A DNA stretch of 64,000 nt, taken from positions 55,276,932-55,340,931 of the forward strand of contig CM048844.1 of assembly GCA_026545765.1 (NCBI GenBank), written 5' to 3'. The notes under the pieces are model-generated. The model was not told the origin of the DNA. It searched no databases and was given only the letters and a program-made list of their open reading frames with translations. Each line of letters starts with the position of its first letter. The first letter of the stretch is position 1. This DNA comes from Plantago major (taxonomy: Eukaryota > Streptophyta > Magnoliopsida > Lamiales > Plantaginaceae). The position numbers and the translations under genes were made by a program. This document shows positions 12,421 through 23,440 of the stretch, in pieces.

Positions 12421-12595
12421 GAGTATAGGAAGTACTTAGTTTGGGAAACTAAGGAATAACTCCAAGGTTGTCGAAAGTGAAGTACTTAGCTTGGGAAGCT
12501 AAGGAATAGCTCAAAAAGGTTTCTGAGTACAGGAAGTACTTAGCTGTGAAAGCCGGGGAATAACTCAGGGGGAACACTTGGTTGGGAACCTAGTG
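12421..12595 (+). repeat. Tandem hairpin repeats in the LTR, copy 1
   Basis: Units of about 50 bp each contain gtacttag, a short inverted repeat and ggaataactc. Hairpins: 12435-12453 (cttagttt-ggg-aaactaag), 12485-12503 (cttagctt-ggg-aagctaag), a weaker one from 12539 (agct-gtga-aagcc), and 12577-12593 (cttggtt-ggg-aacctag). Stem bases change on both sides together. Copies 2 and 3 have one more unit (27731-27965, 42140-42365 and 52585-52815). Confidence 0.8.
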
Positions 12596-12956
12596 TATTT
12601 AGGAATCAAGAGAAGATATCTGTAAGGTTAACTCATTTATCTGTCATAGTGGATTCTAGGTCTGAGAAAGGCCGAAGTGGATTAGTTGAAGGATTACACC
12701 ACCTTCAGATACCACTATAAAAAGACTTGTGTTATTTACTTTCTGCAGTTTATTACTTGCTTTACTTATCTTGCAAAGTACATACACACATCTTGCTGAG
12801 CACGTGCACTTATCATATAAAAGTCTTCCGCTCTCTAAAATTAAGTATCAGATATCTACACAGATATCTGAGAAACTGTGTTTATCGATAAAAGTTTTAA
12901 AAGACTATTCACCCCCCCCCCTCTAGTCTTTTACTTTGTCGTTATCTGGACCAACA

Positions 12957-13992
12957 CTAAGCAACTCCGTCTCCAGATTGAGAAGTTTATGCAGATGAGT
13001 GATGAGAGCTTCTATGAAGCAGGGGAACGGTTTTTTAATCTGCTCTCTCACCACAGGATGTCTGAGATGATTTGTGCTACAGATTTTATGAGGGCCTAGA
13101 TTGGGAAGTTCAGAATATGGTCGACATGACTATTGATGGGACCATTGTTACATCATCTCCTGCTGCTTTGACCGAAGCATTCGATAAGCTGGCTACTATT
13201 TCCCAGCTTAAAGGGACACGTAGTCGATTTAGAATGGGTATATTTAGAGCTGTGAAGTAAACCCCAGGTCCTAGTAACTGCGATTTGGCCGATCAGATTA
13301 AGGAGATGAGGATGCTTGGCACGGTCTCCGCTCCAGACTCACAGGTGAGTGAGCGGTGCAATCTCTGCGGTAACTTTGGGCATTGAGCTAGCATGTGTAG
13401 GCTCCCAGAGATTATGAATGAGAACCCGACTCCTGAGATAGTCAAATGGGTGCAGACCAGACAGAGTGGTAACTGGCGGGGTAACCAAGGTGGCAACGAC
13501 TTTTATGAGAATGCGCCACAGGAGCAGCCAATTCTAGTTCAGCCAGTTCCGGTTCAGACTGCGAAAGCGCCGGGAAGTTCTGATCAGGCAATCAGGAACC
13601 ACATGGAGCGTTCCGAGAGGTTCTGGGCTGAGGCACAGAAAAATGAGAGCAGGAATGATCAACGGTTCGACAACATTGAGCAGGTGCAGAAGCGGTTATA
13701 GAAGACTTTGGGGGATCTAGTTGGTCAATTTCAGCAAAGAGAAAGGGGTAAGTTCCAGGCGACCGTAGAAACCCACAGAGTTCTAGTTGTTGAGGTTACA
13801 TTTGATGAGCCAGGAAAGGTGAAGTCTGTTCTTGCTACCTGCACTTGCCAGCTTGAGAATACGGTGGCCCAGGTTAAGACACCGGAAGTAGTTGAGGTAG
13901 TACCTACACCGGCACTTGAGAAGCCGGTAGAAGTGAGAGTTGAGGAAAAGGAGATGGACGTAGTCACACCTGGTTCTGCGATTCCAGTATAG
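12957..13992 (+). pseudogene. gag: Athila-like gag remnant with zinc knuckle
   Basis: The frame entered at 12957 resembles Athila gag: a leucine- and arginine-rich start, then SFYEAGERFFNLLSHH, matching the family's ESLYEAWERFK-type motif from memory. The frame shifts near 13085 and continues to 13260. At 13357-13398 a CX2CX4HX4C zinc knuckle is present, with a TGA codon inside it just after the His. A Q/P-rich tail (13393-13701) and an E/V-rich segment (13708-13992) follow, each ended by a stop. The 5' side was separated by the copia insertion, so a matching N-terminal half should lie upstream of copia copy 1. Confidence 0.7.
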
Positions 13993-14049
13993 AAGGCGAA
14001 TGCGGAACCAAATCACTTTACGGTGGATTCCACTACTCCTGTGATTCAG

Positions 14050-14444
14050 AAGGTGGAAAAAAGCGCCAGTGACGCGGATAGCTTTGACTTGCTTGTTGGC
14101 ATTGGTAACTCGACTGAGGTGACTGGTATTGTTAACATGGGGGCTGCCTGTAATCTGATGACTTTTGCTACTTAGGAGGAGTTGAACTTGAAAGGATTGG
14201 AGCCCCGTAAATGCTTCGTTTTCTAACCAATGGAACAAGGAGTAGGTGCATGGGTATAGATGAAGATGTTCCGGTTAAACTGGATGGTGTTGTGTTTATG
14301 GAGTCGTCTCGGGTCAAGGGAAAAGACATGGAGAAGGATATATTGCTTTTGCGGCGCCCTATCATCAAGTCTACCCGCATGATCGTTAATCTTCACGCTC
14401 GTACCTGCACTATTGAGGTGCATGGCACGCAACGCGAGTTGTGA
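14050..14444 (+). pseudogene. pro: Athila-like aspartic protease remnant (relic A)
   Basis: Translation in two frames gives a retropepsin outline: a catalytic-site region at 14134-14148 that reads N-M-G-A where D-x-G-A is expected, so the catalytic Asp is replaced; a TAG at 14173-14175; a frameshift near 14223; then GIDEDVPVKLDG and LLLRRP, corresponding to the family's GIVEDVLVKVD and LGRPF features. It cannot make an active protease. Codons downstream are lost before any RT motif. Confidence 0.65.
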
Positions 14445-16010
14445 GCCGCTACTATACCATATACTGTTGCACAGGTTGATACGAAGACATATATAGGAGC
14501 ACACACCGGGCCACTCTACACTCACACTTACCTGCAGGGAAGGAAAGGTGCCGTGAAGGCAAGGAAACCCAAGAATTTCCAGAGCACCCGTTAGCCAACA
14601 CGGATGAGTCTTGTACATGACTTTAAAGGTACACTCGCTGGCAAGTAACTTTCGATCACATTTCTATTTCTTTTCACTCTTAGCTTGAGGACATGCTTGA
14701 GTTTCGCTTTGGGGAGGGGAATGTGCTCTTCAGTTTCTTGTTTGTACTTCTTAGTGTAGTATCTGAGTCTCTAGACTCGTTCGTTTTAATTTTTTATGCA
14801 TGTGTCATTTTCTCCCCCATGTTTCTAGAGTCTTTCGTGAGTCGTGAGTTGTTCTTCCAAGTCGAACGTCTATTGTTGATGATAAATTTGCTTGCTGCTT
14901 ATGTTTTGTATGATATTTAGCTGGAAGTAGTGTACTGGATTTAAAATCCTATAAGTCCGTTTCTCTTGTAAATAATAAGTCTGTGTAGCTCTTTAGTCCA
15001 AAAAGCCTGTGAGAAGCCTTGAGCTTATGAAAAAATATTATACCGGCAACTGTATTGTGTGATTCCTGGGTTGTGCAAGTTTTTTACGAATTACTTGCGC
15101 CTTTTCATACTTATGTGTACTCAGTTTCGTTGGGGATGACGAACGGCATGCTTGTTTCTTTGGTTTTTTCTCCTCCTAACCCGTTCCAAGGAGCAGGTTT
15201 GGGGAGGAGACTCTTTACCTTTGCGACTTTTTACTTTAGCTGTTTATGCATATTTGCTAAGAGTCTGTTTGCTGCTCCCCAAAGCTATCTGAATTTGAAT
15301 CTCGGGGTGGATCTGTGGTCTTAATTTACACCGTTAGTCGTGTTAGGCGTGTTCCAAATACTACCATATACCGGCGTGGCTGAAAAGCTACATGTCCGTG
15401 AGGTTGATGGCACGTATACCAAACTGACACGCACAAAAGTGCGAACTTTCAGTAAAACAGACACCTGTAAAAAATTGAGATAAAAAGAGCACAATGAGGC
15501 CATGTATTGAATATACAGTGCAATCGTGGTTGAGTTTTGAAATGAATGATTTGAATAAGGGGAGCGGCGTCAGCCTTCGATTTTTGAAAATTAAGTCGCT
15601 TACCAAAAGTCCCTTTCAATCTGATGAGACGGGTACAATAGCATAAGATAGTCTAGGCATCTTTGTGAAGAAAGTCATCTTCCCAGTTTACTTTTTGAGT
15701 GTATACCCTATTTGGACACTTCCAAGAGAGTGAGAGTTACACTACAATCACCTGTGAGTGACTAGCGAGGTAGACTTAAGTGTTATTTACTTGAGAAACG
15801 TTCTTGTTTGATTTTCTATGAACTATTCTGCCAAGGTTAGTTGAGTACAAAACTTTTGCACCTTGTCAATTTAATGGTTACAATGGTAGATTCGGTCACT
15901 TGGGAGTTTAACTCTATTATGTGCTATTTGTTCTTTTTTTGTTTCGAGTCTAGTTCTTGTCTTCGTTGTTTGTTTGCTCGAGGACGAGCAAAGGTTCAGT
16001 TTAGGGAGTT
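14445..16010 (+). other. Non-coding 3' region of relic A with end-of-element tract
   Basis: No credible gene is present. Pyrimidine-rich blocks alternate with short open frames. A segment at about 15300-15500 is repeated, diverged, at about 21258-21468 in relic B. The end, gctcgaggacgagcaaagg followed by ttcagtttagggagtt, is typical of the purine-rich tract before an Athila-like 3' LTR and is paralleled by 22091-22120. Confidence 0.55.
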
Positions 16011-17256
16011 TGATGAGACAATAATTTAGAGTTTCATCTAGTCTTTTTTACTGTCTTTTTGTCATCCTTGAGTTTAGTTTTATTAGTTTTCCTAGAGTAT
16101 TTTTACTTGTTTTGTTCTTTATGTGTTTTGTAGGTATTTGGCTTAGCCGCACTAATTGAAGGCAAAATGATGTATTTTACATGCATCTACAAGATATGGA
16201 GTTCCAATGTCTCATATGGATACTAGAAGTGGAGCGGGAAGGCCAAAATGCCAAGAACTGGAGTCAAAGGAGTCAAAGGGGGCAAGATATCCTTCCAGGA
16301 AGAACTGGCGACACCAGTTCTTGACTGGCATATGCCAGTTGCACTCAGCTCGTATGCAACTGGCGACGCCAGTTTTTCTTACTGGCGACGCCAGTTGCCA
16401 GTTTTGCCGATCTTCTACATTTTTGTTCTACTTATTAGGTTAGACTTAGGAATTTGAGAATAACTTCTTCTACTCGAATTTTACCTAGAAAAAGCTCCTA
16501 GACATAGTTTTTGACATTGATTGATCTTGGAGCTTGGTTTTCTTATGTAACGAACCATCGACATCGAATTCTTAGTAAGTGGATAATTCTCTATTGCTTC
16601 CATACAATTGTGCCTGATTCATCTATCAAATTGTATGCTCTTGCTTGCGATTATCTTTATGTTTGTGCTTTGCGTGTACAAGATTATGAATTCCTTCATC
16701 TTTGCTTCAAGTATGAGTAGCTAAACCTCTCCAGAACTCGATAGTTATGTGATGGTTATGCATATTCGAATCTAGGGTTTACATTCGTTCATATAGGTTC
16801 GTCTAGTTTGAGATTTTCGTATAAACCTTCAATCCAATACGCTAGTTTGAAATATTCTAAATTATTTTGGTTAAGAATCGTTGGTCTGACAAACCTGGCG
16901 ATTTCTCTAGTTTGAAATCTTCGAAAAACAGCTTGGTTGAATTGGATTGATTGCTTTTCTGTACACCGACCGTGTGACAAATATGAACGATTACATTAGT
17001 ATCGAGTTAGCATAACTGGATCATCACTACCGTGTTCCCTTCTATCATTTGATAAAAACCGTTTATTTGCTTTAGTATTAATTCGTGTTTTAGAAGTAAA
17101 ATCACTCAAAACCAACTTGTTACTTACAAACAAATGTTCTTCTCTATTTCGTTGTGGTAGCTTAATTAATTCCCTAGAGAACGATACCGAGTTAGGCATA
17201 GTCTACAACTACAGCTTATTCTCTTAAGTTTTATAGAGTATAATTTGAGCTTATCA
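16011..17256 (+). repeat. Athila-like LTR of relic A
   Basis: The start TGATGAGACA is placed immediately after the purine-rich tract. The end is set at ttatca because it forms a short inverted repeat with the start; this end is approximate. The interior follows the layout of the LTR at 22121, with gttttgtaggt near the start, a hairpin array at 16303-16402, and gagaacgat near the end, but the sequence is too different to be the same family. No primer-binding site follows. Confidence 0.5.
16303..16402. repeat. Array of ACTGG/CCAGT palindromes inside the LTR
   Basis: Four consecutive inverted repeats: 16303-16319 (aactgg..ccagtt), 16324-16339 (actggcatatgccagt), 16358-16374 (aactggcgacgccagtt) and 16381-16395 (actggcgacgccagt). 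Stem bases vary in matched pairs (GGCG/CGCC against GGCA/TGCC). A comparable GC-rich palindromic block sits at the same place in the LTR at 22121 (about 22494-22555). Confidence 0.75.
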
Positions 17257-17938
17257 CTCCTCGATAAGCTTTCTAACTCTCGCTTTAACTTTACCTTATC
17301 TAGTGAATTGCGTATAGAAGGTGATTCCTTGAGATTGTGTAAGTACCTCTACGGGGAAAAGAAACAAATGGAGAATTTCTGGAGGAATAAGAGGAAAGAA
17401 AACCCCTACTTCCGAACTAATATCCCCAGGAGGGAAATCAATCTCTTAGCATTTCAAATTACAGTCAACATAGGGGGCGGGATGGTAGTAGGAACTTTGG
17501 ACCTGGAATCCGATGTTAATGTTATCCCCTTAGAGATGTACAAGAGACTCAGGTTAACAGGAAAGACTAACACTTGTGGCATTCCCTACGCGTCGGCATG
17601 AGCATAGCAAAGAACTATGGAATGGTTAGAAATGTGCTCATCAAAGTAGGTACTCTCATAATCCATGTAGACCTCCTGATAGTCGACTACAAGAATGACA
17701 ACAATAGAATCTTATATCTGGGAAGGCCATTTGTGATAATGACTAACACCATTATAGATATAACTGGCAAAAAGGTTTTTATGTTTTTTAATGGACTGCA
17801 AAGTGACGTGGAGTTGTCCGTCAGAAGGTCGCTCCTTAAGAAGGGGAAGCTTGTGGCTGAAATATCACCAAGGAGAAAGAAGGATCAACCACCTGGGGAA
17901 TTTCAAGATGCTCTGAAAAAAGATGAAGGAAATAGATA
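17245..17938 (+). pseudogene. pro: Athila-like aspartic protease remnant (relic B)
   Basis: Residues before and through the catalytic site are open to 17600. The expected D-[LMT]-G-A is D-L-E-S at 17500-17511, so the catalytic Asp is kept and the glycine lost. A frameshift near 17595 moves to a second frame with NVLIKVGTLIIHVDLLIVDY and LGRPF near 17716-17735, both hallmarks of Athila/Tat proteases. The second frame ends at 17939. A frameshift plus the altered active site make it inactive. It differs strongly from the protease at 14050, so the two relics are different families. Confidence 0.65.
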
Positions 17939-17939
17939 A

Positions 17940-19308
17940 GAACTATTTCTATTCGCATGAGATTCACTTCTAGTTTCCGGATCCGAGAGACAAGAAGAAC
18001 AAACCCTATAAGATCTATCTGGACAAGTGGATGACCGGAAGATAAAAATTGGGAAACGTGGGGCTATTCTACGAGAACTTCAAGGATGACAAGGGTTTTA
18101 GAAACCGACTCAAGAATGAAGTACCCTCTACAAGTTCGAGTTTACAAGGGAAGGTGACCGATTCAACATGGGAGTGAAGGATTGGAATACCGACCCGAGT
18201 TTCATGGAAGATTGGTTGACTACTTGCACCGATGGAGAACAGGGGTCTTACCCCGGCAACTGAGTCATCAACAACCGGGGGTCGATCTATAAGACCTTAA
18301 ACAAGCACTTCTTGGGAGGCAACCCAAGGTCACGTTTACTTTTACGCATTTGCATTCGCATTTTCGATTTTCATCTTTTTCTTGTTTTCCGTGCCAAAAT
18401 TATTTTTTGAAAAACTTTTCAAAATCATTTCCAAAATTTCTTATTTATTATTTTTGCTTTTTGAAAAATCGAAAAAAACCAAAAAAGGATTCGAAAACAC
18501 ACGATTTATCGCGTGCGAGGGACAGTGAGGCAGCAGCCTCACTTCCTCCACCTTTTAAACCCCATAACGTTTTTCTCCCTCCCCATTTTACTTCTCTTCC
18601 AAAATTCTTCATTTTCTCTTCAATTCTATCATACCCATTGCATTATTAGCTTGCCCATCCATCATCAACATCAAGTAAGTAATCTCTACTGATTACTATC
18701 CTCATTACATCTTCAATTCAATGTCTTTATCATTCAATTCTTTGCTTGCACTTTCTTCTTGCTTCTTTGGTGTTTAGCAATTATGTTCTTCAATTGATTG
18801 TTTTGTTGATGCTTGAGATATGTGGATACATGCGTACTTTTAGCATTCACTACATTAACACTTGCTTTGAAGGTTTTTGTTCTTGCCTACCAAGTGTTCG
18901 ATAAAATGTCTCAATAGAAGAAACTCCTTTGTCGACCCCTTTCTCCCTCGATTACTTGCTTACATGGTAGTAAATTGTTGAAGTATGCCTAGAAAACATG
19001 TTTGACTCATCATATGCTCATAGGATGGAGACTACCTTACAATTTGCCTTTCAACCTAATGCTTGACACATTTTGAAAACATGAGTTACATGCCTAGTTC
19101 TTGCATTATTTTGAAGTGGCAATTGATCTTACTACAAGCTATAATTTTGCATACGCCTTGTGCCACACATTAGGTTTGGGGGAGAAGAAACCCCATTGGA
19201 TTTGCATGTAAGCCGTAGAATTGATTTAGGGGAACCAGGCACTAAGAGGCAAAGAAAGGGAAGAAGGTAGCATCGACGACCCTTTCAAGCAAGGCCCGGA
19301 GTTGGCTA
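17940..19308 (+). other. Non-coding spacer of relic B
   Basis: No intact gene. The 17940-18340 part has scattered degenerate coding (many stops), ending with cttgggaggcaacccaagg, a sequence commonly found just after coding regions in Athila-like elements (from memory). From 18340 to 19300 it is T- and A-rich leader with runs such as tttttgaaaaa. I see no splice or promoter signal strong enough to annotate. Confidence 0.5.
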
Positions 19309-20422
19309 TTGGTTAATAGCGACCGAGGGGTGATTCCCGAGAGGAACATAGAGATTGAATGGGGAATGAACCGGGCCCTTAATTGGATTCACGACGTTTT
19401 GAGCCTTTATGCTTGGGGAACTTTCACCTCCATTCTCCAAGGATACGACATAGAGGTAGTCCGGGAGTTCTACGCGGAGTACTTCCAACTGAAGGTTAAA
19501 AATCTGGAGGATGCACTTATAGATCGCCCCGTCATCATCCGAGGGGTAGAAGTCATGTTTGGGCCGAAAGCTATCAACGAGTTCTTCAACATACCCGAGG
19601 AGAACATTCATGGAGAATACAAGGAACTGGCATATGACAAGTTGGAGTATGGAGTTATCCTAGAAAACATCCCACGGGTATTACTCGGAGAAAGATTTAG
19701 AGATGATGCAGTGGGAATGTCCATCCCAAGGGCTACACTCAACGGAAGAGCAAGAATTTGGATGCACTTTGTAGAGCTCAACTTGAAGCCAACCCTGCAC
19801 CAGGAAGGGCTCAAGGGCGATCGATGTAGCCACTCTTATCTACGCAATCATGGAGCACCACTACATTGATGTTGGAAGGATCATGGTGAAGGAAATGCAA
19901 ATGGTGAAGAAGAACACAAGAAGGAACCTACCATTCCCCGATCTCATTACCGCTATATGCCAGACGAATGGGGTTCCTACTAGTGAGTCAGGATTCGCAC
20001 GACTCATGGAACCTTTTGATGAATACAGAACCATCCACCTCCTTGAGATGCAGGAGAAGGCCGCCAAAGCCGAACATAGAAGAAGAGGAGTAGCGGATCA
20101 GCCGCAAGGAGCTTTTGACATGAATTCGTTCAACGAATTTGTGAACAACTATCAGATGGAGAGTCAAGGGAGTGCTCAAAGGCGAGATGAGATGAACGGA
20201 ATGGGCCGGAGGTCTGAGTGGAACAATCATGTTACCCACCCACACCGTTATGAGCAGATCTCCTTCCGGCAGGAGAACATTGACGGGTATGGTCACTATG
20301 AGTATCCACCTTATTATCCACCACTGCAGCTCTATCCACTGCCCGACGTTGATCCATCCCTATACTACCAAGGCTATCAAGGATTTTATCCTCCACCGCC
20401 TCCTGTAGGATCCTCATCTTGA
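19309..20422 (+). pseudogene. 'Putative plant transposon protein' accessory ORF of relic B
   Basis: Two overlapping frames (19309-19869 and 19850-20422) together cover one protein broken by a single frameshift near 19805-19815. The first part has REFYAEY, VIIRGVEVMFGPKAINEFF and GRARIWMHFV, which match the widespread 'putative plant transposon protein' domain found downstream of pol in Athila/Tat elements (family recalled, not searched). The second starts with an M-E-H-H-Y-I-D-V-G-R-I segment that normally continues the same domain, followed by an E/K/R-rich stretch and a Tyr/Pro-rich tail. Function in the family is unknown. Except for the one shift it is well kept compared with the rest of the relic. 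Confidence 0.7.
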
Positions 20423-22120
20423 AGCACCATCTCGATTGGAGAATACAGCACCGAGGGGGGAGTATCATTTCTTTTTCTCTTTAATTTCCTAGTTTCCTAT
20501 TTGCTCTTCTTAGCTAGTTTTGGGGGAAGAATTTGATTTGATTGCTACCTACTTAACTATTCGGTCTGTAATAACTTTAAATACTCGCACTTAGTAATTC
20601 ACATTTTAAGTTATGTTATAGCCTTATCCGTTACGTCTAAGGTCTTCTACGTGTTGAAAAATATTTGGATCTGTGGGAGAGTACCGAGTGTGAGCCATAA
20701 CTGAGATGAGGGGTTGTGGATTTGTTTTCTTTCTTTGCTGCTTGCTGAATATATGCTCTGACTGAATCCAACCCATGCTACTTTGATGAGTGAGTTTACT
20801 TGCTACTCTAATTGAAGTCCTGTGTGCAACCATGTGAACACTGCTACCCTTGAGTCTTTATTTGTCAGCAGCATGAATATGATTAGTGGTACTCACCTTT
20901 CTGAATCCTTTTCTATACCTTTCGCTAACCCCGCTAAAAGCTTTTTTGAGCCCTTATGAAACTCCATCATATATCATATACTTGTTTTACTAAAGCGGTG
21001 ACAGCAACCAACCGCCGAGCTTGAACGATGAAACAAAGCAACGAGTTCGAAACAATGGAGGAGAATCATGTTTTGATCATGATCGAGAATTGGTTTAGGG
21101 GAAAGAAGAGAAGAAAACCATGACCCCAGTGGAAGATGATCATCATCGAAAGGTAACCTTGTTGGCCCTATTGTTTATTACCGGTGCTAAAAATCATTAG
21201 CACTTGCTCTAGAAAAATTGAAAAGAAAGTACCGAAAAAAGCAAAGGTACAAAAGTCTCGGAGTGGATTTGTGGTCCTTGAGATCACCGTTTTCGTGTTG
21301 GGCATGTTACAGATACTACCCACATACCGGCATGGCCCTAAAAAGCTACATGTCCGTGAGGGTTGATGGCATGTATACCAAACCAGCACGCACAAATTAA
21401 ACTGCGGAATTCGGTAAAACAGACACTACCAAAAAATGTAGTGACTAAAAGAGCCCAATGATGGCCAACCTAAAGCATACGAGTCAGTAAAACGACTGCA
21501 AAAAATAGTATGCCAAAAAAGAAAAAGAAAAAAAGAAAAATAATGGAGCAATTAGTCTATGTGTGAAGCAACCGATGGAGAAGTTACGATGATAGAAGAG
21601 AAGTTGAAGATTTTTCATTACGAGAAGACGAAGTTGAAGGAAGGAACTCGGTGTTCGACATGAGAAGTCCCCCTGAAATACCCTTTATTCTATCTTGTTA
21701 TCTTTTAATGATACTTGGCCTTTCACTCCTCTATATATTATCTTACCTATTTTACTTACCAAGCCATATTATCCTACCTATTTTACTTACCAAGCCAACC
21801 TGAGTACTACTTTATTTTGTGCTTGACTTTTGGGAGCAGGATTGCATAACGTTACCGCGAGGTGATGATTTTAAAGTACACCTATAAGGACATTGGGTTA
21901 CACTTGTAACCGCTGGCTGTAGTGAGTGATGCTTACTTGTTACTTGTTTGTTGTGGAGTCATGAAGTTGGAGTTGAAACTAAGCGAGTCAGTAGAGTTTG
22001 AAACCCTAAAACTAGCTGCTTGTCTATGTGGTGGTTTATTCTTGTTGCTCATTTCATGGTCACTTCTTAATTATCGTTTTTGCCTTGCTCAAGGATGAGC
22101 AAGAAACTGATTTGGGGTTG
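20423..22120 (+). other. Non-coding 3' region and purine tract of relic B
   Basis: No gene is visible. The segment about 21258-21468 repeats 15300-15500. An A-rich purine run lies near 21510-21545. It ends in gctcaaggatgagcaagaaactg and tttggggttg, the expected priming tract, directly before the LTR. Confidence 0.55.
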
Positions 22121-23440
22121 TGATGTGACAATGAAATGTGCGATATAGCATGCTTTTAGACCCTCTTTTTTTGCCTTTGATGCAATATTTGTATCGTTTT
22201 ATGGTCAATTACCAACTTTGCGTGTTTTCTGTAGGTCATGATCGCGTTTTTAAGGATTTGCACGATTTCAGACACCGAAACGACATAATTGTGCCAAATC
22301 GGGACAAGGAAGCGAATATGCCAGATTGACCATTGCACGGAGTTCGAGGAGTCAAAACATGTCATGTGACCTAACGATGCGAAGATAATTGAAGATGCAA
22401 CAACTTCGTAGAAGACCACTTTTCGAGGAAACGAAGTTACGAAGCCCGAAATTTAAGAACGAAAAAATAGATTCTAAGCTATAGCAATCGAAGACTGCGG
22501 TCCACAGGGGACCGTAGAAGGGCCCACTGCGTGCACAGGCGACCGCAGTGGATGTTCTTAAACTTCCTGAGCTGTTTCTCCTGGCCTGTCAGGCTAGAGC
22601 CCGCCTTCCTAAACCTTCCTTATTGAAGAATGGAGGTTTGAGCTCGGGATTTCACCTATAAATAAGATATCAGGGGTCTCATAATTCTACACAGCTCACA
22701 AAGCAGCTCACCTGAGAGAGAACCAGTCCTCGGGAAAGTGAAATCCCAAAACCGCTGGCCGTCAGGCACCCAGAAGGAGGAAACCCTAGAAGCACCAGCA
22801 CGAAGACATCAAAGACTAAGCTTCTTCTTCCTTTCTTCTCTATTTTTTGATTTCTATTCTTAGATTACTATGAGTAGCTAACTTTCTTTTGTAAAGGCAA
22901 ACCGCCGTAACTCTACTTTTGCTACTTCTTTACATACCGTGATGTGTTAATGGAATAGTTATTAGACGTAAATCGTGGTTATACAACTCTATACATCCTT
23001 CGTAGGGTGATGTTCTGTTGAGTGACACAGTAGTTTCATTGAACTGAGTAGGGGTACTCGTGCCGACTGCGCCTTGAGCACCAAAGTATGTTGTCGTTAG
23101 AGGTAATCACGTAGGATTTTAACTAGGAAGTTGGGAGTAGCATAGCAGAAGGAGGTTGAGGAACCTTTACGCATTTCCATCATTGATTTACAAACAAAGC
23201 AATTTAGGGCTTACTGCGATTTAATTATTCTGTCTAAGATTAATCTGTTTACTTTTCTGCATTCAATCAGAAACGTTATTTCCTTGTTCCTATGCTAAGT
23301 GTCCATGGAGAACGACATCCCGTGTCAACTTTCCGCTATAAACTGTGGATTTGAGGACTTCCGACTTATAAATTTAATCTTGATTGTGTTTAGGGATTAC
23401 AGGTTCTGCAACGAAAAACGAAATCTATGAGTGCACATCA
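22121..23440 (+). repeat. Athila-like 3' LTR of relic B
   Basis: Begins TGATGTGACAATG directly after tttggggttg and ends GTGCACATCA, so the ends form the perfect inverted repeat TGATGTG/CACATCA. Related partial copies follow directly at 23441 (inverted) and 24021 (direct). The interior has a GC-rich palindromic block at about 22494-22555 and a TATA-like ctataaataagat near 22650. No primer-binding site follows, so it is a 3' or solo LTR. Confidence 0.75.

Larger units (their letters stand above)
1..12956 (+). mobile_element. Ty1/copia LTR retrotransposon, copy 1 (left end outside window)
   Basis: The window opens inside gag. Domain order is gag, protease, integrase, reverse transcriptase, RNase H, which is the copia order. 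A post-pol accessory gene, a polypurine tract and a 3' LTR follow. The long gag with a C-terminal coiled coil, the large element size, a post-pol ORF and the form of the polypurine tract point to the SIRE/Maximus lineage, an inference without a tree. The LTR ends in ccaaca and is followed by ctaag, the predicted 5-bp target duplication; its partner is off-window. The element sits inside the gag remnant of an Athila-like element that resumes at 12957, so it is the younger insertion. Several stops and frameshifts in pol make this copy non-autonomous. Confidence 0.92.
11308..12956 (+). repeat. 3' LTR, copy 1 (about 1.65 kb)
   Basis: Starts TGTTAGG after the polypurine tract and ends CCAACA. It aligns throughout with the LTRs at 26581-28315, 40996-42724 and 51476-53104. 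It lacks the extra agaaatttgttag-type repeats at the 5' tip of copy 2. Inside are many AGATATCT-type palindromes, a TATA box at 12032-12040, four tandem hairpin units at 12421-12595, and a poly-C tract near 12911. Confidence 0.95.
12957..17256 (+). mobile_element. Athila-like Ty3/gypsy relic, pol-less (relic A)
   Basis: The order is gag remnant, protease remnant, long non-coding 3' region, purine-rich tract and an LTR starting TGATGAGACA. The gag portion is split by copia copy 1, so its 5' part lies left of the window. No reverse transcriptase or integrase is seen between the protease (ending about 14444) and the LTR (16011), so this is either a non-autonomous derivative or an internally deleted element. 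Confidence 0.7.
17257..23440 (+). mobile_element. Athila-like Ty3/gypsy relic, pol-less (relic B)
   Basis: Contains a protease remnant, a non-coding stretch, an accessory ORF of the plant-transposon-protein type, another non-coding stretch, a purine tract and an LTR with perfect TGATGTG/CACATCA ends. Reverse transcriptase and integrase are absent. It is probably the host of relic A, since its gag side is not visible to the right of relic A's LTR. The boundary at 17257 is inferred. Confidence 0.6.

Noticed and set aside
14693..15324. Several hydrophobic open frames of 75-89 residues
   Set aside because: Located in the T-rich non-coding 3' region of a gypsy relic; hydrophobicity reflects T-rich codons, with no conserved counterpart in the repeated block near 21258.
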